DNA of 40,130 nucleotides, taken from positions 1 to 40,130 of the forward strand of contig JAJUFT010000015.1 in the NCBI GenBank assembly GCA_029263615.1. Direction: 5' to 3'. The stretch is from Alcaligenaceae bacterium. GTDB lineage: Bacteria; Pseudomonadota; Gammaproteobacteria; Burkholderiales; Burkholderiaceae_B. A model generated the notes under the pieces. It was not told the DNA's origin and ran no database searches. It saw only the letters and a list, made by a program, of their open reading frames with translations. This document shows positions 28,178-35,910 of the stretch, piece by piece (the first letter of the stretch is position 1; every line of letters begins with the position of its first letter). Position numbers and translations under genes: made by a program.

Positions 28178-30022
28178 CTATTGCTTGCCGGGATTGCCCG
28201 GCGCAGACGTTTCTGGCGGCGCGTCCGCCGGGTCTTCTGATGGCACGCCCGACGCCGGGGAGTCGACGGGCGAATCAGACGGTCGATCCGCCGGCAGTTC
28301 GGGGTGGGCCCCATCGGCCGCCGCAATGACCCTGAGGTCGCTGGGGCGCACGCCACTGGGCGGTGCTGGGGGTTGGACGATCTCGATGACCGGCGCGTCG
28401 CCACCGCCCGGTTGACTGCCCTCCGGCGCGGCAGCCGTGCTCGCCTCGCCCTCCACAGGCGGTGTTGCCGTGACCGTCGACTCCACCTCCGCCGTCGAAT
28501 CGAGGGGCTCCATGCGCTCGGCCGATGCCGAGATCGCCGGGGCGACCGTGGATTCGGTCGCCGCCATCACTTCATCTGAGGCCGCGGAATCACTCGCCGC
28601 CGTGGATTCAGCCGAGGCCGTGGAATCACCTGCCGCGAGGGGCTGGACCTCTGTTGCGGATTCCGCTCCGTCGACACTTGCTGCCTCCGACTCGATCGCG
28701 GCTCCCGCCGGCACGCCAGTGGCGATGTCCGTCTCAGCGGGCGGCACAGGTGGCGTTTCGGGCGGCGGCGTGAAGGAAATATCCGTTTCCATGTCCACGC
28801 GCGGATCCAACGCAGGTACGACATTCTGGGTCTGCGAGGATTCCGGCATGGGCACGAACTCGGTCGGCGCGTCCTCGCTCAGGTGAGTGCCGGTGATGCG
28901 TTGCGGACGGACGAAAACCACCAGGAAAACGGCGCAAGCCGTGGCAAACACGAAAAATACGCCCGCCTGCAGTTCACGCATGAGAAAGCCCACCAGCAGT
29001 GGCCCGACCCCCGCCCCCAGACCATACACCATGTACATGATGGCGCTCAGGCCCACACGACGCTCGGGTTCGACGTTGTCGTTGGCAAACGCCGCGGCCA
29101 CCGGATAGAGGGTGAACAGGATGATGCCGAACAGGCAGGAAAACACCACGAGCACCGGATAAGGCAGGGGCCACCAGCCCCACAGGGGCAAGGTGATCAG
29201 GGCCAGCAGGATGGAATTGAAACGGATCAGCCCGACCCGGCTGATGCGATCGGCGAGCCAGCCGATCGGCCACTGGAAGACCAGCCCACTGGCCACCGCC
29301 GCAGCCACGAACACAGCCACCTGACTGGTGTTCATACCCTGCGCGACCCCGTAGACGGGGGCCAGGCCATAAAAGGAGCCCGACATCATGCCCGCCATGA
29401 ACATGACGGTCAGGGTGATGGGGACCCGCGCTATGTAGTACCGGTAATGCAGGGGGACCGGCACCTGTATCGCCGGGTGAACACGCCGAGTCACGGCCAC
29501 CGGAATCAGGCAGGCCGCGGAGCACAGGGCGACGAACATCAGGGGGCCAGTATCCAGACGCGGGAAGAGGCTGACCGACAGTTGCCCCAGAACCGTGCCC
29601 ATGCTGGAGAACACCATGTAGAAGGCGAAGACCCGCCCTCGCAGACGATTTTCCGTCTGCTCGTTGAGCCAGCTTTCCAGAACAATGAACTGAGTGACCA
29701 TGGCGATGCCTGCCACAAATCGCAGGGCGATCCAGAGCACGAGGATATCGATCAGCGCCTGGGTGAGCACCGTCACCGTGACGACGGCCGCCGTGGCCGC
29801 ATAGGCGCGAATGTGCCCCACACGGATGATCAGCTTGTGCCCCACCCGGGCGCCGAAGACCAGGCCGATGTAATAGGCGGCAATGATGGCCCCGACCCAG
29901 ACCTCGGAGACGGACTCGGCGGTGAGGCGCAGGCCGAGATAGGTGTTGAAGAGACCCGACCCGACCAGGAGCAGCAGGGTGGCCAGGAAGAGAGAGGAGA
30001 ACGCCCCGATCGTCTTTACCAT
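28178..30022 (-). CDS. MFS transporter with long low-complexity C-terminal tail
   Basis: 614 residues. Residues ~1-400 form a 12-helix major facilitator of the YcaD-like group. LFNTYLGLRLT is in helix 1, RFVAGIAMVTQFIVLESWLNEQ in helix 4, RGRVFAFYMVFSSMG in helix 5, and the symmetrical motif WLADRISRVGLI falls between helices 8 and 9. Residues ~400-614 are a disordered-looking Ala/Ser/Glu/Pro/Thr-rich tail with repeated ESTA/DSTA-like units, absent from ordinary MFS proteins of about 400 residues. The tail is predicted to be cytoplasmic from an even helix count (inference). The substrate is unknown. The ATG at 30022 begins MVKTIGAFSSLFLATLLLL. Same strand as the peroxiredoxin gene upstream, 130 nt away. 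Confidence 0.88.
   Translation of the reverse strand: MVKTIGAFSSLFLATLLLLVGSGLFNTYLGLRLTAESVSEVWVGAIIAAYYIGLVFGARVGHKLIIRVGHIRAYAATAAVVTVTVLTQALIDILVLWIALRFVAGIAMVTQFIVLESWLNEQTENRLRGRVFAFYMVFSSMGTVLGQLSVSLFPRLDTGPLMFVALCSAACLIPVAVTRRVHPAIQVPVPLHYRYYIARVPITLTVMFMAGMMSGSFYGLAPVYGVAQGMNTSQVAVFVAAAVASGLVFQWPIGWLADRISRVGLIRFNSILLALITLPLWGWWPLPYPVLVVFSCLFGIILFTLYPVAAAFANDNVEPERRVGLSAIMYMVYGLGAGVGPLLVGFLMRELQAGVFFVFATACAVFLVVFVRPQRITGTHLSEDAPTEFVPMPESSQTQNVVPALDPRVDMETDISFTPPPETPPVPPAETDIATGVPAGAAIESEAASVDGAESATEVQPLAAGDSTASAESTAASDSAASDEVMAATESTVAPAISASAERMEPLDSTAEVESTVTATPPVEGEASTAAAPEGSQPGGGDAPVIEIVQPPAPPSGVRPSDLRVIAAADGAHPELPADRPSDSPVDSPASGVPSEDPADAPPETSAPGNPGKQ
28578..28636. repeat. Diverged 23-nt direct repeat in the MFS tail
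   Basis: The 23-nt units at 28578-28600 and 28614-28636 begin GAGGCCG and end GCCGC. They differ at three positions and have a 36-nt (12-codon) period. Similar shorter units lie around them. They suggest that the tail grew by in-frame duplication. Confidence 0.6.
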
Positions 30023-30152
30023 GGCAAAACGTGATGGGAGGCGCCGACAGCGCCTCGAAGGTGAACGAAATAGCCTGCAGCCCCGAAACCTGGTGCGCGC
30101 GGGGCCGTGGACGGATCAGCCGGCGACGGACATCACGCGCGCAGTGACGGGC

Positions 30153-30659
30153 TCAGGAGAGCTGGTTCAGCAAAGTGCGTGCGTCCGAAACTTCGAACTT
30201 TCCGGGCTGTTCGAGGTTCAGCTGTTCGACCACGCCATCACGCAAAAGTGCAGAAAAACGCTGGCAACGCATGCCCATGCCGCGAGCACTGAGATCGAAT
30301 TCCAGCCCGAGTTTGCGAGTGAATTCCCCACTGCCGTCCGCCAGCATGCGAATGCGGCCATTCACGCCCTGAGAGCGGCCCCATGCCCCCATGACGAACG
30401 CGTCGTTGACCGACAGACACCAGATTTCGTCGACGCCTTTCTCGAGGAGCGCGTCGCGCAGTTCAAGGTAGCCGGGAAGATGTTTTTCCGAGCAGGTGGG
30501 CGTGAAGGCGCCGGGCACGGCAAAGACGGCAATGGTCTTGCCGCGGGCGGCTTCGGCCACCTGAACGGGATTGGGCCCCACGGCGCAGGCGCCGCTGGGC
30601 TCGTCGTAGTATTCGTACAGGGTACCGTCAGGAATACGGTCGCCGATCTTGATGCTCAT
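30153..30659 (-). CDS. Prx5-type peroxiredoxin
   Basis: 168 residues. The active-site segment PGAFTPTCSEKHLPGY holds the peroxidatic Cys at about 56 in the P-x3-T-x2-C motif. VDEIWCLSVNDAFVMGAWG and the catalytic Arg region GMGMRCQRFSALLRDG are also typical of the Prx5 group, which reduces hydrogen peroxide, alkyl hydroperoxides and peroxynitrite, often with glutathione/glutaredoxin. Three further cysteines are present, so I do not assign a resolving residue. It is not fused to glutaredoxin here. GGGGGA lies before the ATG at 30659. It sits between a universal stress gene and an MFS gene on the same strand. Confidence 0.93.
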   Translation of the reverse strand: MSIKIGDRIPDGTLYEYYDEPSGACAVGPNPVQVAEAARGKTIAVFAVPGAFTPTCSEKHLPGYLELRDALLEKGVDEIWCLSVNDAFVMGAWGRSQGVNGRIRMLADGSGEFTRKLGLEFDLSARGMGMRCQRFSALLRDGVVEQLNLEQPGKFEVSDARTLLNQLS

Positions 30660-30724
30660 GGTTCCCCCTTCTTGTATGACGTGGAAAGCTCAATCATACG
30701 GCCAAAAGAAGGAGGCGCCAGAGA

Positions 30725-31186
30725 TCAGCCGTTTTCCTTGACGCGATACACCAGGGTGGCGGTTTTGGCGAGGCCCAGAACCTTGACCGTCACGCTGCCC
30801 AGGAGCAGGCGAGACAACCCGCTGCGGCCGTGGCTGCCGATGAAGATGAGGTCGCAGCCGTTTTCTTCTGCCGCCTGAACGATGCCATCGGCCACGTTGA
30901 AATTGGACACGACCTTGCCGGTGGCCTTGACGCCGGCAGTGTCCGCGCGGTCGAGCACCTGCTGGATGTACTTCTGTGCCTGCTCGTTGGCCGTCTTTTC
31001 GTAGTCTTCGTTGGTGATGGCATAAGCCGCGGCCATGCCATCGAAGCCGACGGTGGCGGCAAAAGGTTGGGTGACATAGAGCGCCACGATTTCTGCACCG
31101 ATGGAACGGGCGAAGCAGACCCCCTTATTTGCCGCCTGTGCGGAGAGCGGGGAACCGTCAGTAGGAATGAGGATTTTTTTGAACAT
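30725..31186 (-). CDS. Universal stress protein (UspA family)
   Basis: 153 residues, one Usp domain. The N-terminus KKILIPTDGSPLSAQAANKG carries the conserved Asp, and the ATP-binding signature G-x2-G-x9-GS-type loop is seen in GSHGRSGLSRLLLGSVTVKV, so it belongs to the ATP-binding UspFG/MJ0577-like type. Family members respond to starvation, redox or respiratory stress; the trigger is not visible. AGGGG lies upstream of the ATG at 31186. Followed on the same strand after 65 nt by the peroxiredoxin gene. Confidence 0.94.
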   Translation of the reverse strand: MFKKILIPTDGSPLSAQAANKGVCFARSIGAEIVALYVTQPFAATVGFDGMAAAYAITNEDYEKTANEQAQKYIQQVLDRADTAGVKATGKVVSNFNVADGIVQAAEENGCDLIFIGSHGRSGLSRLLLGSVTVKVLGLAKTATLVYRVKENG

Positions 31187-31315
31187 TATTTGCCCCTAAC
31201 AAGTTGTATGGCTCCCAGCCCGGGGGACTGTTCGCCTGATCTGAATCTCGATGCGTTCAGCTTACCCGGTGGACCGACGATTTGTAATCAGCATTTACGC
31301 TGTCTTTGATACAAC

Positions 31316-31657
31316 TCAAGCTTGCGTGGCGGCGTGGAACAGGTGCGTGCACCGCGTGCCGCTGCGGCAATACGCCAGCACGGGTGCCGGTAGCGTGTTC
31401 AACAGCTCACGAAAACGGACAACATCCTGTTCCGTCATGGCACCACTGACCACCGGCTGGTACGCAATGGCCAGCCCCGCTGACTTGGCGGCGGCCATGA
31501 CCTCGGCCGAGGTGGGTTGTTCCGCACCCCCCTCTCCGTCGGGCCGATTGATGATCACACTCCTGAACCCGGCCTGGGCCACGGCCTCCATGTGCTCGGG
31601 GCCGAGCTGGGGCGCGACGGCAAAGGTTTCGGTCAGGGGCGTGTAGGGCAGAGACAT
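31316..31657 (-). CDS. TIGR01244/DUF442-type sulfurtransferase or phosphatase
   Basis: 113 residues from the ATG at 31657; the open frame extends to 32176, but that part is antisense to the GNAT gene. The fold is that of dual-specificity phosphatase/rhodanese relatives: TETFAVAPQLGPEHMEAVAQ, GFRSVIINRPDGEGGAEQP, and the active-site loop YCRSGTRC, with nucleophile Cys at about 97. The loop fits the rhodanese CxxGxR form. In several bacteria this domain is fused to a persulfide-dioxygenase-like beta-lactamase fold; here it stands alone. A role in sulfide/persulfide metabolism is inference. It diverges from the GNAT gene with only 36 nt between start codons. Confidence 0.82.
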   Translation of the reverse strand: MSLPYTPLTETFAVAPQLGPEHMEAVAQAGFRSVIINRPDGEGGAEQPTSAEVMAAAKSAGLAIAYQPVVSGAMTEQDVVRFRELLNTLPAPVLAYCRSGTRCTHLFHAATQA

Positions 31658-31669
31658 CTTGCGTTTCCG

Positions 31670-31675
31670 TATAAT
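31670..31675 (+). promoter_or_regulatory. Putative -10 box for the GNAT gene
   Basis: TATAAT lies 18 nt before the GNAT ATG, within the 36-nt divergent gap. Any -35 would lie inside the coding sequence of the opposite gene, and no good match is seen there. Confidence 0.38.
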
Positions 31676-31693
31676 GATGAGAAGGGGGTAATC

Positions 31694-32284
31694 ATGGAAA
31701 ATAGTATGACTGTGCCGCCCGGTACGCAAGCGGCGCCCGGTGCGGAGCCCGAAGTGCCCGCTCTGATTCGCGACGCACGGCCGGAAGACATTCCCCAGAT
31801 CCAGCAGATCTATGCTTTTCATGTGCTCTCGAGCACCGCCACCTTCGAGGAGGTGCCCCCGACTGAGGAGGAAATGCGCGAGCGCATGGAAAAGGTGTGG
31901 TCCCTGGGCCTGCCCTGGCTGGTGGCCGAAAAAGAGGGACGCGTGCTTGGCTACTGCTACGCGAGCGCCTATCGCCCTCGCCCTGCCTACCGATACACCA
32001 TCGAAAACTCCATCTACTTGGCGGACGGCGAATCCGGCAAGGGCATTGGTCAGCAATTGCTGGCCGCCTTGCTGGAACGTTGCGAACAGGGGCCCTGGCG
32101 CCAGATGATTGCCGTCATCGGCGGCACCCAGAATCAAAGCTCCATCAGTTTGCACCGCAAGCTGGGCTTCAATCATGTCGGCACACAGCCGGGCACGGGC
32201 TACAAGTTCGGTCAGTGGATCGACGTGGTCTTCATGCAGCGCGCACTGGGCCCGGGCAACACCCTGCCGCCCGCCGACGACTGA
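31694..32284 (+). CDS. GNAT N-acetyltransferase (phosphinothricin-acetyltransferase-like)
   Basis: 196 residues from the ATG at 31694, with AAGGGGG just upstream. After a ~25-residue loose N-terminus comes IRDARPEDIPQIQQIYAFHV, typical of the PAT/Pat-like GNAT group. GYCYASAYRPRPAYRYTIENSIY in outline follows, then the acetyl-CoA loop ESGKGIGQQLLAALLE (motif A), and SLHRKLGFNHVGTQPGTGYKFGQW near the end. Proteins of this group acetylate phosphinothricin-like compounds, methionine sulfoximine or other small amines; the native substrate is unknown. The longer open frame (to 31517) overlaps the divergent gene and is not used. Confidence 0.88.
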   Translation: MENSMTVPPGTQAAPGAEPEVPALIRDARPEDIPQIQQIYAFHVLSSTATFEEVPPTEEEMRERMEKVWSLGLPWLVAEKEGRVLGYCYASAYRPRPAYRYTIENSIYLADGESGKGIGQQLLAALLERCEQGPWRQMIAVIGGTQNQSSISLHRKLGFNHVGTQPGTGYKFGQWIDVVFMQRALGPGNTLPPADD

Positions 32285-32345
32285 GCGGTTCCCTCCCGAT
32301 CCCCTGCCACGGGCAGGGGTGTCGCTGCGCCCTCTTTCCGTTTCG

Positions 32346-32373
32346 TTGACGCACTCCCCTGCTTTCTTATAAG
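32346..32373 (+). promoter_or_regulatory. Promoter of the haemoglobin-nnrS-nsrR operon
   Basis: TTGACG (32346-32351), spacer 16 nt, TATAAG (32368-32373). Initiation would fall near 32380, inside the palindrome. A second TATAAT at 32393-32398 has no good -35. Confidence 0.68.
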
Positions 32374-32397
32374 ATTACTTTTATAGTTATCTTATAA
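32367..32397. promoter_or_regulatory. NsrR-like operator palindrome
   Basis: A 31-bp palindrome centred on 32382 with 13 of 15 positions paired. The outer nine bases (TTATAAGAT / ATCTTATAA) are perfect. The inner 23 bp have the AAGAT...ATCTT 11-1-11 layout of the E. coli NsrR consensus (8/11 and 7/11 matches by eye). It covers the -10 box and the start site, the position expected for repression, and the regulator is encoded at the end of the same operon. Confidence 0.75.
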
Positions 32398-32412
32398 TTC
32401 TCGATCCCGCCC

Positions 32413-32817
32413 ATGGCCCGTCCCGACCTCTGCACCCCCGAAGAAATCCGCCAGCTCGTCGACCAGTTCTACGGTCGCATCCGGTCCGACGCCGTGCTGG
32501 GGCCCGTCTTCAACGCCCACATTCATGACTGGCCCACGCATCTGGACATCATGGTGCGCTTCTGGTCTTCGCTTTTGCTGGGCTCGGGCGAGTACAGTGG
32601 CACGCCCATGCCCAAGCACATCGCCCTGCCGGGGCTGGACGCCTCCATGTTTCAACACTGGCTGTCGCTCTTTCACGAGACCACGGCTGAATTGAGCAAT
32701 CGCGACATGGCCAACCAGGCGGATGAACTGGCCCGCCGGATCGCACGCAGCCTGTGGTTCGGCTATCAAATGCATCGGGAACCCAACCGCATGCCACGGG
32801 AGCTGGACAATGCATGA
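32413..32817 (+). CDS. Group III truncated haemoglobin
   Basis: 134 residues, a 2-over-2 globin of the Ctb type. Haem-binding candidates: proximal His at about 69 in PMPKHIALPGL, Tyr 20 (B10) in VDQFYGRI, and Trp 83 (G8) in FQHWLSLF. WSSLLLGSGEYSG is a family stretch. Group III globins, such as Campylobacter Ctb, are induced by nitric oxide and moderate NO/O2 chemistry. First gene of the operon with nnrS and nsrR, directly behind the operator. No clear Shine-Dalgarno before the ATG at 32413. Its last 8 nt overlap nnrS. Confidence 0.92.
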   Translation: MARPDLCTPEEIRQLVDQFYGRIRSDAVLGPVFNAHIHDWPTHLDIMVRFWSSLLLGSGEYSGTPMPKHIALPGLDASMFQHWLSLFHETTAELSNRDMANQADELARRIARSLWFGYQMHREPNRMPRELDNA

Positions 32818-34051
32818 ACGAACTGCCGGCGGGCCGCCCACGTCGCCCCCCAATCTTGAGGTGTTCCTCAGCCTGGGCTTCCGTCCCCTCTACATTCTGG
32901 GTTGCGCCTGGGCCCTGATCTCCGTCGCGATCTGGATCTTCACACCCGCCCTTGTGCCCGCACCCTTCTTCGCCGTGGCCTGGCACGCCCACGAAATGCT
33001 CTGGGGCTTTATCGCCACGATTGCCGTTGGCTTCCTGCTGACCGCCAGTGCCACCTGGACAGGTTTCAATCCCATGAAGGGCCTGCCTCTGGCCCTGGTC
33101 TGCGTACTGTGGATCGGCGCCCGCCTGGCCTACCTGACGGGTGGCGAGCCGGCCTTCATGACCGGCCTGGTGCTGGAAAGCCTGTTCTTCGGGTACAGCG
33201 CGCTCACCCTCCTGAACGTGATGGTGAAGGGCAGGAGCCGCCGCAATTACGGCGTCCCCTTTCTGGTGCTGGGGCTGGGGCTCAGCAATGTGCTCTTCCT
33301 GTTGGCGACCCTGGAAGGCGACTATCTGCGCGTCATCGACCGTTTCAACACCGGCATGCTGTTCATGGCGGTCCTCACCATCTTGGTTGCGCGTCGCGTC
33401 ATCCCCTTTTTCGCGGGCCGCATGGTGCCGGGTCTGGACATTCCCATGCTGGCCGGTAGCGGCCGGGGGCAATTGGTGCTGGGATGCGTGGCCATTCTCG
33501 CAGGCCTGGCGGGATTCGAACGACCCATGGCTGCTGCCCTGGCCGTGGTCGGACTGATCGGCCTTTATCAGCTCTGGCGCTGGAAGCCGCATGCCGTGCT
33601 TCACAAGCCCATGTTGTGGATCCTGTATCTGGGCTATCTGGGCCTGTCTCTGGGTCTACTGGCTGCCGCCGCCCACTTGCTGGGGCTGGGTGGCAGCTTC
33701 CTCGCGCGTGATGCCACCCACGTACATATCGTCGGGATGGGGGGCTTTGCGGTGCTGATCATCGGCATGGTCACGCGCACGGCGCTGGGCCACACCGGAC
33801 GGCCCCTCGCCCTGGATAGCCTGATGCTGGCCAGCTACGTGTTCATGGTCCTGGCTGTGGGGCTCCGCCTGGCGGCCCTGTTGCCCAGCGCATTCGCAGG
33901 CCCCCTGCTGCACGCCACTGCCACCGCCTGGATAATCAGCCTGGGCCTGTACCTGTACCGATACGTGCCCATCCTGATTCGCCCACGCGCCGACGCCGTG
34001 CCAAAATCCACAGCGCGGCCCGCCCCGCCGCGCGCCACGCCACAACCGTAA
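32810..34051 (+). CDS. nnrS: NnrS family protein
   Basis: 413 residues from the ATG at 32810, overlapping the globin gene by 8 nt. About 12 membrane helices. Conserved His-rich motifs of NnrS are present: FLSLGFRPLYILG near the start, WHAHEMLWGFIATIAVGFLL (about residues 55-75), DATHVHIVGMGGFAV and TRTALGHTGRPL. NnrS is a haem- and copper-containing inner-membrane protein that protects against nitrosative stress, often under NO-responsive regulators. The C-terminal ~25 residues are Pro/Arg/Ala-rich and not conserved. The coupling to globin and nsrR fits that role. Confidence 0.95.
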   Translation: MHERTAGGPPTSPPNLEVFLSLGFRPLYILGCAWALISVAIWIFTPALVPAPFFAVAWHAHEMLWGFIATIAVGFLLTASATWTGFNPMKGLPLALVCVLWIGARLAYLTGGEPAFMTGLVLESLFFGYSALTLLNVMVKGRSRRNYGVPFLVLGLGLSNVLFLLATLEGDYLRVIDRFNTGMLFMAVLTILVARRVIPFFAGRMVPGLDIPMLAGSGRGQLVLGCVAILAGLAGFERPMAAALAVVGLIGLYQLWRWKPHAVLHKPMLWILYLGYLGLSLGLLAAAAHLLGLGGSFLARDATHVHIVGMGGFAVLIIGMVTRTALGHTGRPLALDSLMLASYVFMVLAVGLRLAALLPSAFAGPLLHATATAWIISLGLYLYRYVPILIRPRADAVPKSTARPAPPRATPQP

Positions 34052-34116
34052 ACGCCCGACCCACACGCCGCCCGGCTGATTGCCGCCGGCCCGCCCGCTT
34101 CCTTCCGGAGCCTGCC

Positions 34117-34617
34117 ATGCGCCTCACTGCAATGACCGATTTTTCCATGCGTCTGCTCATGTACCTGGGCAGCCATCCGGATCGGCTCTGCACCATCGCC
34201 GAAATCGCGCGCGCACATGGCATTTCCGAACCCCACCTGATGAAGATCACGCACCGGCTGGCGCAGGCCGGGTGGGTGGAAACCGTGCGCGGGAAGAATG
34301 GGGGCATGCGTCTGGCCAAGGCACCTGCAGACATTCCGCTGGGCGCCGTGGTGCGTGACATGGAAAATGACCTGGCGGTCGTAGCCTGCCTGGGCGGGCA
34401 GAACCCGGAATGCATTCTGGTGGGCCAGTGCGGCCTGACCCGCATCATGCAAGGTGCCCTGGACCAGTTCCTCGGGCACCTTGACCGTCATACCCTGGCC
34501 GACGTGCTGCCGGCCGGGGGACATCAGAGCAGCTCGCAGCGCACGGTGACCGGATGCGAACGCAAGACCGAGATGACGGTTTCCTTCACCTCCCCTTCCA
34601 CATCGGAAATTACGTAA
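34117..34617 (+). CDS. nsrR: Rrf2-family NO-sensing repressor, NsrR-like
   Basis: 166 residues. A winged helix-turn-helix begins MRLTAMTDFSMRLLMYL and ends with VRGKNGGMRL, which is nearly identical in E. coli NsrR. Three cysteines at 91, 99 and 105 plus Asp 8 match the four ligands of an NsrR [4Fe-4S] cluster. NO destroys the cluster and releases DNA. The family core ends around ADVLPAG (about residue 133). The last ~30 residues are a Ser/Thr-rich tail, antisense to serA. Co-transcription with the globin and nnrS and the palindrome at the operon promoter argue for autoregulation. 65 nt after nnrS. Confidence 0.92.
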   Translation: MRLTAMTDFSMRLLMYLGSHPDRLCTIAEIARAHGISEPHLMKITHRLAQAGWVETVRGKNGGMRLAKAPADIPLGAVVRDMENDLAVVACLGGQNPECILVGQCGLTRIMQGALDQFLGHLDRHTLADVLPAGGHQSSSQRTVTGCERKTEMTVSFTSPSTSEIT

Positions 34618-35723
34618 CCAATCGGGCCTTTGGTCTGCAGGTGCTGCGCGACGATGTTCAAGCCGTGGTCGGCCACCACGCTGCTGAGGGCGCCCATGGC
34701 CCCGGGAACGTTGCGATGGACATGCAGGATGCGCGCGGTGCCTGCGCGTTCCTGATAGGCGACTTCCGGAAAGTTTACCGACCCCTTGGTCGCGCCCGCC
34801 TTCAGGTAGCTCACAAGCTTCTCGGCCACTTCCCGACCAATATTTTCCTGTGACTCCTGCGTGCTGCCTCCGATGTGCGGTGTCAGGATGACGTTGGGCA
34901 TGCCGCGCAGCGGGCTGTCCAGCGCCTCATCGCGGCTCTTGGGTTCTGTCGGGAACACGTCCAGTGCGGCGCCCGCCAGATGACCACTCAGGAGGGCCTG
35001 ATGCAGGGCATCGATATCCACGACCGTACCACGCGAGGCGTTGATCAGGATGGCGCCCGGCTTCATGGCCGCGAGCGTGTCGGCGTTGATCAGGTTGTGC
35101 GTCGCCTTCCCGCCGGGGACGTGCAGGGTCACCACATCGGACTGGGCCAGCAGACGTTTCAGGGAAGCGACCGGCTTGGCGTTGCCGCGTGGGAGCTGAG
35201 CCTCGACATCGTGGAACAGCACGTTCATGCCGGCCAGTTCCGCGAGGGTTCCCACTTGCGAGCCGATGTTGCCGTAGCCGACAATGCCCAGCGTCTTTCC
35301 GCGCGCCTCGTAAGCGCCGTCTGCCGTTTTGTCCCAGAACCCCTGGTGCACACGGTGATTCTTTTCCGGAATGCGGCGCAGTAGCAGAATGGCCTCGCCG
35401 AGCACCAGTTCAGCCACCGAACGCGTATTGGAAAACGGCGCATTGAAGACGGCGACGCCATGTTTCAGGGCGGCGTCGAGGTCCACCTGGTTGGTGCCGA
35501 TGCAGAAGCAGCCGATCGCGCGAAGATCCGGGTTGGACGCGATCAGCTCGGCGTCAATCTGGGTGCGCGAGCGGATGCCGAGCACCTCGGCGCCACGTAC
35601 CGCTTCCCGCAGCGATTCCGGCGCCAGGGCCGAGGCATGGGTGATGATTTCGTCGTAGCCGGCGGCCTGGAAAACCTCGCGCGCGCTGGGGTGGATGTTC
35701 TCGAATAAAACAATACGTGCCAT
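34524..35723 (-). CDS. serA: D-3-phosphoglycerate dehydrogenase
   Basis: 399 residues from the ATG at 35723 (a TTG codon lies directly before it), with GGAG 8 nt upstream. First step of serine synthesis: 3-phosphoglycerate to 3-phosphohydroxypyruvate with NAD. Very close to E. coli SerA (410): AIGCFCIGTNQVDLDAA, FNAPFSNTRSVAEL, the NAD fold GIVGYGNIGSQVG, catalytic Arg in NASRGTVVD, Glu in DVFPTEP, His in TPHIGGSTQESQENIG. A C-terminal ACT domain (about 325-399) is present, so serine feedback inhibition is likely. Its 3' end overlaps the end of nsrR by 94 nt on the opposite strand. Confidence 0.97.
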   Translation of the reverse strand: MARIVLFENIHPSAREVFQAAGYDEIITHASALAPESLREAVRGAEVLGIRSRTQIDAELIASNPDLRAIGCFCIGTNQVDLDAALKHGVAVFNAPFSNTRSVAELVLGEAILLLRRIPEKNHRVHQGFWDKTADGAYEARGKTLGIVGYGNIGSQVGTLAELAGMNVLFHDVEAQLPRGNAKPVASLKRLLAQSDVVTLHVPGGKATHNLINADTLAAMKPGAILINASRGTVVDIDALHQALLSGHLAGAALDVFPTEPKSRDEALDSPLRGMPNVILTPHIGGSTQESQENIGREVAEKLVSYLKAGATKGSVNFPEVAYQERAGTARILHVHRNVPGAMGALSSVVADHGLNIVAQHLQTKGPIGYVISDVEGEVKETVISVLRSHPVTVRCELL

Positions 35724-35910
35724 CAAACCAACTCCAATTGAGATGTCTCAATTGTGAACTATTTTGGTACTGATTGCAGGGACAACCCTGAGTCGATCAT
35801 TGCTTTTCCCGGTTGCGCTCGCCTTGCGTACCACGGTTCCGGGCTGCAGTGAGTAGAATAAAGCCGCGGTTGCAGGCGGTCGCCTGGCGCAATACAGACA
35901 GGAGACAAGC

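Noticed and set aside
28883-30034. 383-codon plus-strand frame opposite the MFS gene
   Set aside because: Strongly polar His/Glu/Arg-rich product typical of the complement of a membrane protein gene.
31658-32176. Upstream extension of the DUF442-type gene on the minus strand
   Set aside because: The extension is antisense to the conserved GNAT domain and has no similarity to the family; the conserved part starts at 31657.
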